This document shows positions 1 to 6,991 of a DNA stretch of 7,091 bases, one piece after another (position 1 is the stretch's first letter; each line of letters opens with the position of its first letter). This DNA is from Oscillospiraceae bacterium (GTDB lineage Bacteria > Bacillota > Clostridia > Oscillospirales > Acutalibacteraceae): contig DNGF01000186.1 in NCBI GenBank assembly GCA_003486665.1, forward strand, positions 15,328-22,418. The letters are read 5' to 3'. The position numbers were made by a program, and so were the translations under genes. The notes under the pieces were generated by a model. That model was not told the origin of the DNA and did not search any database. It was given only the letters and a program-made list of their open reading frames with translations.

Positions 1-3000
1 AGATGGTATACTATATGTCAAAGTCGGACATCAACAGAAGCGATGTCAATATCTACGCAAACTATGCAAACAATGACGCTTCTTCATGGGCATTGTCAAC
101 TGTCAGCGAGCAGATGGCCGCCGCTCAGAAAAAGCATTCCAACCCCAACGACCCCGATAACTATATTGAAAATTACAATGCGGTTGTCGGCACAAACGCC
201 AACTTCTTCAACATGGGTACAGGTCAGCCGCTCGGCTTGCTTGTTATGAACGGCAAGGAGTATACCCCCATTTACACGAAGGAAAGAGAATATAATTTCT
301 TTGCTATCCTCAAGGACGGCACACCGGTTATCGGAGAAGCCTCGGAATATAACAAATACAAGAACAATATTCAGGAGGCTGTCGGCGGTGCGGAAATCCT
401 TGTTAAGGACGGTGTAAATCAGTTCATCGGCAAAACAAGCGAAAAGATGCCGAGATGCTGCGTCGGTATTACGGCGGACGGACAGATTATAAATCTTGTA
501 CTTGACGGACGTCAGTATCCGTATTCGGTCGGCGCAACGTATTATGAGGTTGCACAGATTCTCATTGACGCAGGCTGTGTGGACGCTATGGAGCTTGACG
601 GCGGCGGATCCGCAACCTATGACGCAAAGCAGGAGGGCTCGGACGAGGTAACCGTTGTTAACCGCCCGTGCGACAGCGTGGAGCGTTCCGTAAGCTCATC
701 ACTTGTAATCGTTTCCACGGCTGTAACTTCAAAGGAATTTGACCACGCTATCGTTAACACCGCAACGGACTACCTGACCGTAGGTTCTTCCTTCGATGTT
801 TCGCTGACAGGCGTCGGTGCGGCAGGAAATATGACCGAGATTCCGAAGAACGCAACACTCCGACTTTCCGATGAAACAGTCGGCACTCTCAACGGTAATA
901 AATTTACCGCCGTTGCAAAGGGCAAGGTCGATATTCAGGTTGTGGTTGACGGAAAGGTTGTCGGAAGCAAAACAATCGAGGTTATCACAAGACCCACGGC
1001 TCTCAGCTTTACAAAGGATAATATCAACGTGATTTACGGCGTTGCTGAAGAGCTTCCGCTTGTTGCAACATACAAGAACAATCCCGTAACGTTCAACACG
1101 AACGATATCATCTTTGAAATGACCAATGATCTGGCAGGTGTAATGAACGGCTTCTCGTTCACCGGTAACGAAGCTTCGGGCGTTCGTAACGTTACCGTAA
1201 CCGCTAAGGTCAAGACCGATGTCAATGTTAGCGCCAATATTTCCCTGCGCCTTTACAAGGCAGACGAAAGCATTTTCGATTTCGAAAAGGCAACGGCAGG
1301 TAACGGGTCCCTCGCATGGAACAGATCTGTTTCGAACTCTTATACAATCGACAACAAGCTTTACTATAAGGTAGATACAAACAAGGATTCTGTCGCTTCG
1401 TATGTATTTGCCATTGATATGAAATCGATTACCGCACCTGCACGCTTACAGCCCTTGATGGAATATCTCAACGGCTTTGCTGGCAACGTCGGTGAAAATG
1501 CTACCCCATGGGATTATCTTCTCGCTTTGGGCGGACGTGTAAGCGACCTTACAAATGTTACCGTTACGGCGAAATTCCCCGAGGGAGTAGATGTCGATGT
1601 TGAAAATCTGAGGTTTGTAAACGACTTCTTCAAGATCTCGTCATACAAATACGACGAAGCCACGCATACGCTTACAATCGTATGCAAGTGGACAAGACAG
1701 ACTGAGGGTATCGATCCGTCAACGGCAAACTCGATCGGTATTCTCTCCGGTGTTAAGATTACACCGAAGAAGAACGCCCAAAAGGATAAGGACGGATTGA
1801 TCAATATTGATGTAACGGGTAATGTCTCTTACGATATTTATCTTGATACAACACAGCTTTACAAGTTCGCAAAGGATCCGGAAAATCAGAAGAAATACGG
1901 CATTTATGAGTATATCAATCCGAATGATCCGGAGGACGCAGGCGGACACTTCTCCGACACATATGTTACGTTTGAGGATCACTTCTCACTTGACGAAAAG
2001 CCCCTCAACGGTTGGATAAGCCCGAACGGTGAGCAGTTCTATTACTATGTGAACAACAAAAAGGTCACGGGTATTTACTGCGCACCCGATCAGGACGGTT
2101 CGGACAAGAGCTATTATTACAGCTTCGATAACGACGGCGCTTGCACAGGCAAGCTGACAGGTCTTTTCTATGACAATACCGCAAAGGCTTACCGCTATGC
2201 CCGTCACGGAGAGCTTCAAAAGGGCTGGGTAATGATAGACAACAGCTGGTACAACTTCGACAATTCATATAACGCACAGACCGGCTCAAAGGCATTCGGC
2301 AGTGTAACTTATGAATTTGAGGATAACGGACGCCTGAAGCACGGCGTTTGGGCAAAGACTGTTTTCGGTACAAAGTATTATTACGGCCCGGGTTGCTACA
2401 ACAGGGGCTGGGCTACAATCGACGGCAACAGGTATTACTTCGAGAACGGTTACCGCTACGAAGGCTACCGCATGATATTCAAGGCAAATGTACGTTATTG
2501 GTACGATTTCGGTGATGACGGTATTTGCAAGGATGAGGTTGTTCCCACAGGCTTCTATGAGGACGAAAAGGGTCTCAGCTATGTAATCGACGGCATTGGT
2601 GTATACGGCCTTTATAAGATTGACGGCAGTTACTACGGCTTCGATTATTACGGTTATGCAAGAAAGGGCTTCGTCAACGTGGGCGAATCGCACTGTGATC
2701 TGAATCCCGGCAATTATTACTTCGGCGACGATTACAAGGCTGTTAACGGCATTGCAAAGAATCAGAATGGCGACTTGGTTTATTACAGAAACGGTCGTCC
2801 GGCAATGGTAGGTCTTGTTGAGGTTGACGGCGACTACTACTTCGCAGGCGGTGCAAACGGTGAAGTTTCCATCAACAAAAAGCAGTACACATGGGCGAAC
2901 ACCACTTCGATTCCGAACGGAACCTACGAATTCGGCCCCGACGGCAAGATGCTCAACGGCATTGTCGAAAAGGACGGAACTCTCTACTACTACGAAACAG

Positions 3001-4208
3001 GAAAGCCGAAGATGGCAGGTCTTGTCATGGTTGACGGCGCTTACTACTTTGCAGGCGGTGCAAACGGCGAGGTTTCGGTAAACAAGGTTCAGTATGTATG
3101 GCAGGATAACGGAATCAAGCTCGAAAATCCCAACTGCGAGTTCGGTGCCGACGGCAAGATGCTTGACGGTATCGTAAACAAGAACGGTACGCTCTACTAC
3201 TATGTAATGGGCAGACCGAAGATGGCAGGACTTATCGAGGTTGACGGCGCTTATTACTTCGCAGGCGGAGCAAATGGCGAGATTTCGGTAAACAAAGTCC
3301 AGTATGTATGGCAGGATAACGGAATCAAGCTCGAAAATCCCAACTGCGAGTTCGGTGCCGACGGCAAGATGCTTGACGGTATCGTGAATAAGAACGGCAC
3401 GCTCTACTACTATGTAATGGGCAGACCGAAGATGGCAGGACTTATCGAAATTGACGGCGATTACTACTTCGCAGGCGGAGCAAACGGCGAGCTTGCCGTA
3501 AGCAAGGTTCAGAATGTTTGGAAAGCCAACGGTATCAGCCTTTCAAACCCGAACTGCGAGTTCGGTGCCGACGGCAAGATGCTTAACGGCATTATCGAAA
3601 GAGACGGTAAGCTTTATTACTACGAAATGGGCAGACCGAAGGCGGCAGGACTTGTTGAGGTTGACGGCGACTACTACTTCGCCGGCGGCGAAAACGGTGA
3701 AATACTGGTCAATGTAAAGCAATACACATGGGCAAACAGCACGCCGCTTCCGAACGGAACATATGAATTCGGCGCAGACGGCAAGATGCTCAACGGTATT
3801 GTCGAAAAGGACGGCACGCTTTATTACTACGAAATGGGTAAAACCAAAACCGCAGGCCTTATCCAAATCGACGGCGACTACTATTTCGCAGGCGGTGCTA
3901 ACGGTGAAATTACCGTTAACAAAAAGCAGTATGTATGGCAGAGCAACGGCTTATTGCCCGAGGATAACTACGAGTTCGGTGCCGACGGCAAGATGCTCAA
4001 CGGCTTTGTCACAAGGGACGACGGTATTTACTATTACGATACAGGTAAATACGGCAGAGTCGGTTTGAACCTGATTGACGGTGATTACTACTTTGTCGGC
4101 TATTACGGTAAGCTGTATACTAACGGTACTTACTATGTATGGGAAACCAACGGTTACTCAATTTGTATGAACTATACATTTGACGAAACCGGTAAGCTGG
4201 TGAAATAA
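1..4208 (+). CDS. Secreted phosphodiester glycosidase (NAGPA-type) with cell-wall-binding repeats, 5' partial
   Basis: The frame is open to the window's left edge and the visible protein (1401 residues counted from the Met codon at base 3) starts inside the catalytic domain. The true start and signal peptide therefore lie upstream, and the Met at base 3 is probably internal. Residues about 8-238 match the NAGPA/phosphodiester glycosidase family, whose members cleave sugar-phosphate diesters: NANFFN (65-70), PRCCVGI (150-156), LDGR (167-170), ELDGGGSAT (197-205) and NRPCDSVERSV (220-230). Residues about 240-330 and 330-418 look like bacterial Ig-like beta domains. Residues about 421-665 form a module I cannot name. 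Residues 667-914 are degenerate cell-wall/glucan-binding repeats (for example GWATIDGNRYYF), and 915-1401 are seven tandem repeats of about 70 residues. No LPxTG-type sorting signal is present; the protein ends in GKLVK, so attachment is probably non-covalent through the repeats. A role in remodelling teichoic-acid-like or exopolysaccharide material is inferred from the family and the neighbouring flippase; the substrate is unknown. Confidence 0.85.
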   Translation, partial: MVYYMSKSDINRSDVNIYANYANNDASSWALSTVSEQMAAAQKKHSNPNDPDNYIENYNAVVGTNANFFNMGTGQPLGLLVMNGKEYTPIYTKEREYNFFAILKDGTPVIGEASEYNKYKNNIQEAVGGAEILVKDGVNQFIGKTSEKMPRCCVGITADGQIINLVLDGRQYPYSVGATYYEVAQILIDAGCVDAMELDGGGSATYDAKQEGSDEVTVVNRPCDSVERSVSSSLVIVSTAVTSKEFDHAIVNTATDYLTVGSSFDVSLTGVGAAGNMTEIPKNATLRLSDETVGTLNGNKFTAVAKGKVDIQVVVDGKVVGSKTIEVITRPTALSFTKDNINVIYGVAEELPLVATYKNNPVTFNTNDIIFEMTNDLAGVMNGFSFTGNEASGVRNVTVTAKVKTDVNVSANISLRLYKADESIFDFEKATAGNGSLAWNRSVSNSYTIDNKLYYKVDTNKDSVASYVFAIDMKSITAPARLQPLMEYLNGFAGNVGENATPWDYLLALGGRVSDLTNVTVTAKFPEGVDVDVENLRFVNDFFKISSYKYDEATHTLTIVCKWTRQTEGIDPSTANSIGILSGVKITPKKNAQKDKDGLINIDVTGNVSYDIYLDTTQLYKFAKDPENQKKYGIYEYINPNDPEDAGGHFSDTYVTFEDHFSLDEKPLNGWISPNGEQFYYYVNNKKVTGIYCAPDQDGSDKSYYYSFDNDGACTGKLTGLFYDNTAKAYRYARHGELQKGWVMIDNSWYNFDNSYNAQTGSKAFGSVTYEFEDNGRLKHGVWAKTVFGTKYYYGPGCYNRGWATIDGNRYYFENGYRYEGYRMIFKANVRYWYDFGDDGICKDEVVPTGFYEDEKGLSYVIDGIGVYGLYKIDGSYYGFDYYGYARKGFVNVGESHCDLNPGNYYFGDDYKAVNGIAKNQNGDLVYYRNGRPAMVGLVEVDGDYYFAGGANGEVSINKKQYTWANTTSIPNGTYEFGPDGKMLNGIVEKDGTLYYYETGKPKMAGLVMVDGAYYFAGGANGEVSVNKVQYVWQDNGIKLENPNCEFGADGKMLDGIVNKNGTLYYYVMGRPKMAGLIEVDGAYYFAGGANGEISVNKVQYVWQDNGIKLENPNCEFGADGKMLDGIVNKNGTLYYYVMGRPKMAGLIEIDGDYYFAGGANGELAVSKVQNVWKANGISLSNPNCEFGADGKMLNGIIERDGKLYYYEMGRPKAAGLVEVDGDYYFAGGENGEILVNVKQYTWANSTPLPNGTYEFGADGKMLNGIVEKDGTLYYYEMGKTKTAGLIQIDGDYYFAGGANGEITVNKKQYVWQSNGLLPEDNYEFGADGKMLNGFVTRDDGIYYYDTGKYGRVGLNLIDGDYYFVGYYGKLYTNGTYYVWETNGYSICMNYTFDETGKLVK
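2001..2744 (+). repeat. Degenerate cell-wall/glucan-binding repeats within the glycosidase gene
   Basis: This part encodes residues 667-914, with irregular aromatic- and glycine-rich units of about 20-40 residues. Recognisable pieces are GWISPNGEQFYYY, GWVMIDNSWYNF, GWATIDGNRYYF and GLYKIDGSYYGF. They follow the GW-x(n)-WYYF pattern of choline-binding and glucan-binding repeats, each forming a beta hairpin with exposed aromatics. The units are more diverged than the array that follows. The ligand (choline, glucan or another wall polymer) cannot be told from sequence. Confidence 0.75.
2745..4205 (+). repeat. Seven tandem repeats of 207-210 bp (69-70 residues)
   Basis: Units start at 2745, 2955, 3165, 3375, 3585, 3792 and 3999. 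The first four are 210 bp and the last three 207 bp. Each reads approximately NGIVxKDGTLYYYxxGxPKxAGL, then VDGDYYFAGGANGE, a variable linker ending near a VW or TW pair, and EFGADGKML. Each unit thus carries two wall-binding-type hairpins plus a longer linker. Linkers are of two kinds: QYTWAN...NGTYEFG in units 1 and 5, and QYVWQDNGIKLENPNCEFG in units 2 and 3, with related forms in units 4 and 6. The last unit is the most diverged, as is usual for a terminal copy. Units 2-4 share almost identical DNA over long stretches. Confidence 0.93.
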
Positions 4209-4218
4209 TCATGAAATG

Positions 4219-4274
4219 GGGCTGTCGCATTTAGCGCAGAGCAAAACGGTTTCTGCATCTAAATACGACAGCCC
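4219..4274 (+). terminator. Long hairpin downstream of the glycosidase gene
   Basis: The arms at 4219-4234 and 4259-4274 pair over 16 positions with one C/A mismatch (4228 with 4265). An inner stem (GCAGA at 4236-4240 with TCTGC at 4252-4256) extends the structure. It starts 10 bases after the stop codon, so a transcription terminator or mRNA 3'-end stabiliser is the obvious reading. However, the bases after it (TATTGGAG) are not a T tract, so intrinsic termination is less certain. It could also be a dispersed palindromic repeat. Confidence 0.65.
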
Positions 4275-4314
4275 TATTGGAGTATTCTAAAGCAAAAAGC
4301 GTAAAAATAATTTT

Positions 4315-4320
4315 GGAAGA
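4315..4320 (+). promoter_or_regulatory. Ribosome binding site that decides the flippase start
   Basis: GGAAGA lies 9 bases before the ATG at 4330. It directly abuts an in-frame TTG at 4321, leaving no spacing, so the ATG is the more likely start and the three extra residues (TTG, Ile, Leu) are probably untranslated. Confidence 0.65.
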
Positions 4321-4329
4321 TTGATTTTA

Positions 4330-5640
4330 ATGAAGAATGCCAAGGTATTTACAAATGCAAAGTGGATTATAATTTGCAAAATCATTCAGTCGGTTTTGCA
4401 GCTTTTGGTCGGTATGTTAAGCGCCCGTTATCTGGGCCCGTCTAACTACGGCTTGATTAACTATGCCGCCTCAATAACCGCTTTTGCAATGCCGATTATG
4501 AAAATGGGACTTGACGCAACGCTTGTCTTTGAATTGGTAAAAAATCCGAAGCAAGAGGGCAGGGTGCTCGGCACATCGTTGGGCATGAATGTTATATCCT
4601 CGTTTTTGAGCATAATCGGCGTTTCGTTTTTTGCTTATTTGGCTAACCCCGACGACCGACAAACTCTCATTGTCTGCGTTGTATATAGTCTCTCGGTTTT
4701 CTTTGCGGCGCTGGAAATGATTGAATACTGGTTCCAGTATAAATTGCTTTCCAAGTATTCGTCTGTGGTTATGCTTATTTCCTATGTTGCCGTTTCGGCT
4801 TATAAGATATTCCTGCTCGTAACGCAAAAGAACGTAGTTTGGTTTGCTTTTTCTCATTCGATCGAATACGGCTTGATCGCATTTTGTCTTATATTACTGT
4901 ATTTCAGAAAAAGCGGTGATAAGCTGGTTTTCTCGTTCGGTCTTGCAAAGGACATGTTTTATAAAAGTAAATATTACATTTTTGCGTCGATATTGGTTGT
5001 TGTTTTTCAGAATATTGACAAGCTCCTGCTTACCGAGCTGTCGGGTACCGAATCAACGGGCTATTATTCCGCCGCAGTAACCTGCACGGTGATAACGCAG
5101 TTTGTATTTACGGCTATCATAGACTCGTTCAGACCGGAAATTTTGAAGCAGAAGAAAGAGGACGAAAAAGAATACGAAACATCGCTTATTTCTCTTTACA
5201 GTATAGTTATATATCTGTCATTGCTTCAGAGCGTGGCTTTCACCGTGTTTGCAAAGCCGATTGTCTATGTCATGTACGGCAAGGATTTCATGCCCACCGT
5301 GAAGATACTGCAAATCCTGATTTGGTATTTTACCTTTTCCATTATCGGCACGGTTCGAAACGTCTGGATTTTGGCAGAGGACAAGCAGAAGTACCTGTGG
5401 GGAATAAACCTGATGGGTGCGGCGTTCAGTGCGATCCTCAACTTCATTTTGATTCCTCATTTTGATGCGATAGGTGCCGCAATAGCGTCGTTCTTTACTC
5501 AGCTTTTCACGAATTTCATCTTAGGGTTCATCTTAAGACCGTTAAGGCCGAACAACAGGCTTATATTGAAATCCTTGAATCCGAAGATATTCTTTGCGAA
5601 TATAAGCTCGATAGTGAAAATGCTGTTGAAAAGACAATGA
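4330..5640 (+). CDS. Oligosaccharide flippase, Wzx/RfbX-like (MOP superfamily)
   Basis: The 436-residue protein is strongly hydrophobic with about 12 likely membrane helices (roughly 12-32, 40-60, 86-106, 113-131, 145-165, 170-192, 214-228, 248-266, 285-308, 328-348, 357-376 and 379-402). This length and topology are usual for polysaccharide transport proteins that flip lipid-linked oligosaccharides across the cytoplasmic membrane. Family-like features are ARYLGPSNYGLINYAAS near the N-terminus (32-48), YWFQYKL (133-139), NIDKLLL...GYYSAA (228-249) and the late NFILIPHFDAIGAAIAS segment (371-387). The sortase gene follows 36 bases downstream on the same strand, probably co-transcribed. No glycosyltransferase or polymerase gene is visible here, so the exported glycan cannot be identified. 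A specific symbol such as wzx would overstate the evidence. An in-frame TTG at 4321 is a less likely alternative start. Confidence 0.88.
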   Translation: MKNAKVFTNAKWIIICKIIQSVLQLLVGMLSARYLGPSNYGLINYAASITAFAMPIMKMGLDATLVFELVKNPKQEGRVLGTSLGMNVISSFLSIIGVSFFAYLANPDDRQTLIVCVVYSLSVFFAALEMIEYWFQYKLLSKYSSVVMLISYVAVSAYKIFLLVTQKNVVWFAFSHSIEYGLIAFCLILLYFRKSGDKLVFSFGLAKDMFYKSKYYIFASILVVVFQNIDKLLLTELSGTESTGYYSAAVTCTVITQFVFTAIIDSFRPEILKQKKEDEKEYETSLISLYSIVIYLSLLQSVAFTVFAKPIVYVMYGKDFMPTVKILQILIWYFTFSIIGTVRNVWILAEDKQKYLWGINLMGAAFSAILNFILIPHFDAIGAAIASFFTQLFTNFILGFILRPLRPNNRLILKSLNPKIFFANISSIVKMLLKRQ

Positions 5641-5665
5641 TTTTGCATACAGAGCTGTTAAAGGC

Positions 5666-5672
5666 AGGGGTG
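5666..5672 (+). promoter_or_regulatory. Ribosome binding site of the sortase gene
   Basis: AGGGGTG ends 4 bases before the ATG at 5677. It supports that start and shows the sortase has its own translation signal within the short 36-base gap after the flippase stop codon. Confidence 0.7.
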
Positions 5673-5676
5673 AAAA

Positions 5677-6477
5677 ATGGACATTAAAAAGAAAAAAAGG
5701 CTGATGACAGCGGGGATTATCCTCTGCGCCGCCGTGTTTGTTTTCTCGGGTGTAATACTTGCTCGGGAATACATCGACCAAAAAAGAAGAGCCGAAGCCT
5801 TTGAAAGGGTTGCAAGTCTGGTTGAAACCGACGGTGAAAACGGCTCGGCGGCGAACGACTCGGAGCAGGATGCGAATAAAGCCGCCGCTTACAATAAATA
5901 TTCGAAGGTATACGCTCAAAACAACGATTTTATCGGCTGGATCACGGTTCCGGATACCCGAATCAACTACCCTGTTATGCAGTCAAAGAACAATCCGAAT
6001 TTCTATTTGTACCATGACTTTGAAAAGGCGTACAGCAAATTCGGAGTGCCGTTCATGCAGGAAAACTGCGATGTTGCGACCTCCGATAACCTGATAATGT
6101 ACGGCCATCATATGTATAACGGCAGTATGTTCACCGATCTTTGCAAGTATATTGACGAGGACTTTTACCGTGATCATAAGTACCTTCGCTTTGACACCGT
6201 GGAGGGCTTCGGTGAATACGAGGTCATTGCCGCCTTCAAGACGGTGGCTTACTCCGATGATGGGTTTAGATACGATCGCTTTGTCCGAGCCGAGCGAAAG
6301 GAAGATTTTGACGAATACGTTGCCAAGTGCAAGAAGCTATCGTTCTATGATACGGGCGTGACCGCCAAATACGGCGACAAGCTCATAACGCTCTCAACCT
6401 GCGAGTTTTCAAGGCAAAACGGACGCATGGTTGTTGTTGCGAAGAAGGTCAATGACAGGCTTGAAACAATATCATAA
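5677..6477 (+). CDS. Class B sortase
   Basis: The 266-residue protein has a basic N-terminus (MDIKKKKR) and one membrane helix at about 11-29, giving the N-in, C-out topology of sortases, with the catalytic domain outside the membrane. The domain begins around FIGWITVPDTRINYPV (85-100). The catalytic histidine lies in YGHHM (His144), the nucleophile in TLSTC (Cys242) and the transition-state arginine in NGR (Arg250), so the triad is complete. The TLSTC form, the overall length and the long insertion between His and Cys fit class B, the transpeptidases that join a sorting-motif protein to peptidoglycan or, in some lineages, assemble pili. No substrate with a sorting signal is visible in the window; the large glycosidase upstream lacks one. 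It is probably the last gene of a unit with the flippase and is followed by a strong hairpin terminator. I do not use srtB as a symbol because orthology cannot be shown here. Confidence 0.92.
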   Translation: MDIKKKKRLMTAGIILCAAVFVFSGVILAREYIDQKRRAEAFERVASLVETDGENGSAANDSEQDANKAAAYNKYSKVYAQNNDFIGWITVPDTRINYPVMQSKNNPNFYLYHDFEKAYSKFGVPFMQENCDVATSDNLIMYGHHMYNGSMFTDLCKYIDEDFYRDHKYLRFDTVEGFGEYEVIAAFKTVAYSDDGFRYDRFVRAERKEDFDEYVAKCKKLSFYDTGVTAKYGDKLITLSTCEFSRQNGRMVVVAKKVNDRLETIS

Positions 6478-6481
6478 CGAA

Positions 6482-6517
6482 TAAGGCACAGCAGAATTTG
6501 TGAACTGCTGTGCCTTA
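6482..6517. terminator. Bidirectional hairpin terminator
   Basis: A perfect 13-bp inverted repeat (6482-6494 with 6505-6517, core GGCACAGCAG/CTGCTGTGCC) encloses a 10-base loop. It begins 5 bases after the sortase stop and ends 9 bases before the stop of the convergent minus-strand sirtuin fragment. On the plus strand it is followed by ATTTATTGTT, a modest T-rich tail; on the minus strand by ATTCGTTATG. Its position between converging genes suggests it serves both. Confidence 0.82.
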
Positions 6518-6525
6518 ATTTATTG

Positions 6526-6720
6526 TTAAAGAATATCAATAACCTTTTTTATATCCGATTCGATGCAGATTGCCTGCTTTTCGATTTCCGAGGGACAAAC
6601 CGCATCGCCGTAGTTTACGCACGCATATGTTGCCTTCGGATTTTTTGCCGTCATCTGCCAAAACGGGTATTTGATAATGACGGGTGTGTTGTAGCCGATG
6701 CCGAGCTCGAGGAAAGACAA
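6526..6720 (-). pseudogene. C-terminal fragment of a sirtuin-like (Sir2 family) protein
   Basis: The minus strand reads LSFLELGIGYNTPVIIKYPF and on through WQMTAKNPKA to a TAA at 6526-6528, about 65 residues. The ELGxGxNTPxIIKYPFW segment recalls the C-terminal part of Sir2-family NAD-dependent deacylases/ADP-ribosyltransferases, especially those found beside macrodomain genes (SirTM-like). Codon use and GC content match the genes to its left. Reading upstream on the minus strand, the frame leaves recognisable sequence near 6720 and meets a stop at 6736-6738. The NAD-binding fold and any zinc motif, which should make up most of the protein, are therefore absent. The TTG at 6718-6720 is not a credible start. 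Family assignment is from a short segment and from memory, so moderately sure; that it is truncated is clear. Confidence 0.62.
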
Positions 6721-6991
6721 GCCCTGGCTTAAATATTATCCTAAGGATGCGGATAAAATTGAGCCAATTAATTTGACATATTATGAGTATTATTTAAAGG
6801 CAAATAAGATTTATAGCATTATAGTTAAAGATGAAGCTTTAAGTCTTGATGAAATTAAAAGTACGATAAAAACCGTATTGCCCGAATATAATTTCCCGCA
6901 TTTATTTAAGGTTGTTGATGAAATACCAATAAATGCAGTTGGAAAAACTGATTATATTAAAATTGAAAAAGAGTTAATATATGGATGTTAA
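6698..6991 (+). pseudogene. Acyl-CoA synthetase (AMP-binding) remnant with the catalytic core missing
   Basis: The reading frame opens at an ATG at 6698, but residues 1-7 (MPSSRKD) are antisense to the sirtuin fragment. Recognisable sequence starts at KPWLKYYP (from 6719), a typical extreme N-terminus of acyl-CoA synthetase-type AMP-binding enzymes, and continues to YYEYYLKANK (28-37). The frame then passes straight into VKDEALSLDEIK and LPEYNFPHLFKVVDEIP (61-77), then INAVGKTDY, the C-terminal domain with the A10-like motif and its lysine (Lys83). About 400 residues expected between these parts, including the P-loop and the AMP-binding motifs, are missing, so the 97-residue product could not be an active ligase. 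No Shine-Dalgarno site precedes 6698. The DNA from about 6725 is far more AT-rich than the rest of the window. Confidence 0.7.

Noticed and set aside
2286..2693. Minus-strand open frame of 135 codons
   Set aside because: It lies wholly antisense to the wall-binding repeats, whose biased GGC/TAC/TTC codons leave the opposite frame open. The product is a compositionally odd V/A/I-rich string with no family features.
2745..4205. Possible CRISPR-like array
   Set aside because: The period is 207-210 bp, it is in frame with a coding sequence and units diverge mostly at synonymous or conservative positions. There are no short identical repeats with unique spacers.
4201..4208. C-terminal sortase sorting signal on the large glycosidase
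   Set aside because: The C-terminus is the last binding repeat ending in GKLVK. There is no LPxTG- or NPxTN-like motif, hydrophobic helix or basic tail.
4277..4311. Possible sigma-70 promoter before the flippase (TTGGAG, then an A/T-rich TAAAAATAAT stretch)
   Set aside because: The spacing from TTGGAG to a plausible -10 hexamer does not fit 16-18 bases well, and A/T-rich intergenic sequence makes such matches common. A promoter here is plausible but I cannot place it.
4471..4857. Minus-strand open frame of 128 codons inside the flippase gene
   Set aside because: It is fully antisense to a convincing membrane protein and has no family resemblance.
5542..5919. Minus-strand open frame of 125 codons across the flippase-sortase gap
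   Set aside because: It is antisense to the end of the flippase and start of the sortase, both well supported, and shows no recognisable domain or Shine-Dalgarno-supported start.
6523..6732. Plus-strand open frame of 69 codons after the sortase terminator
   Set aside because: It is antisense to the sirtuin fragment, whose minus-strand translation has a far better family match.
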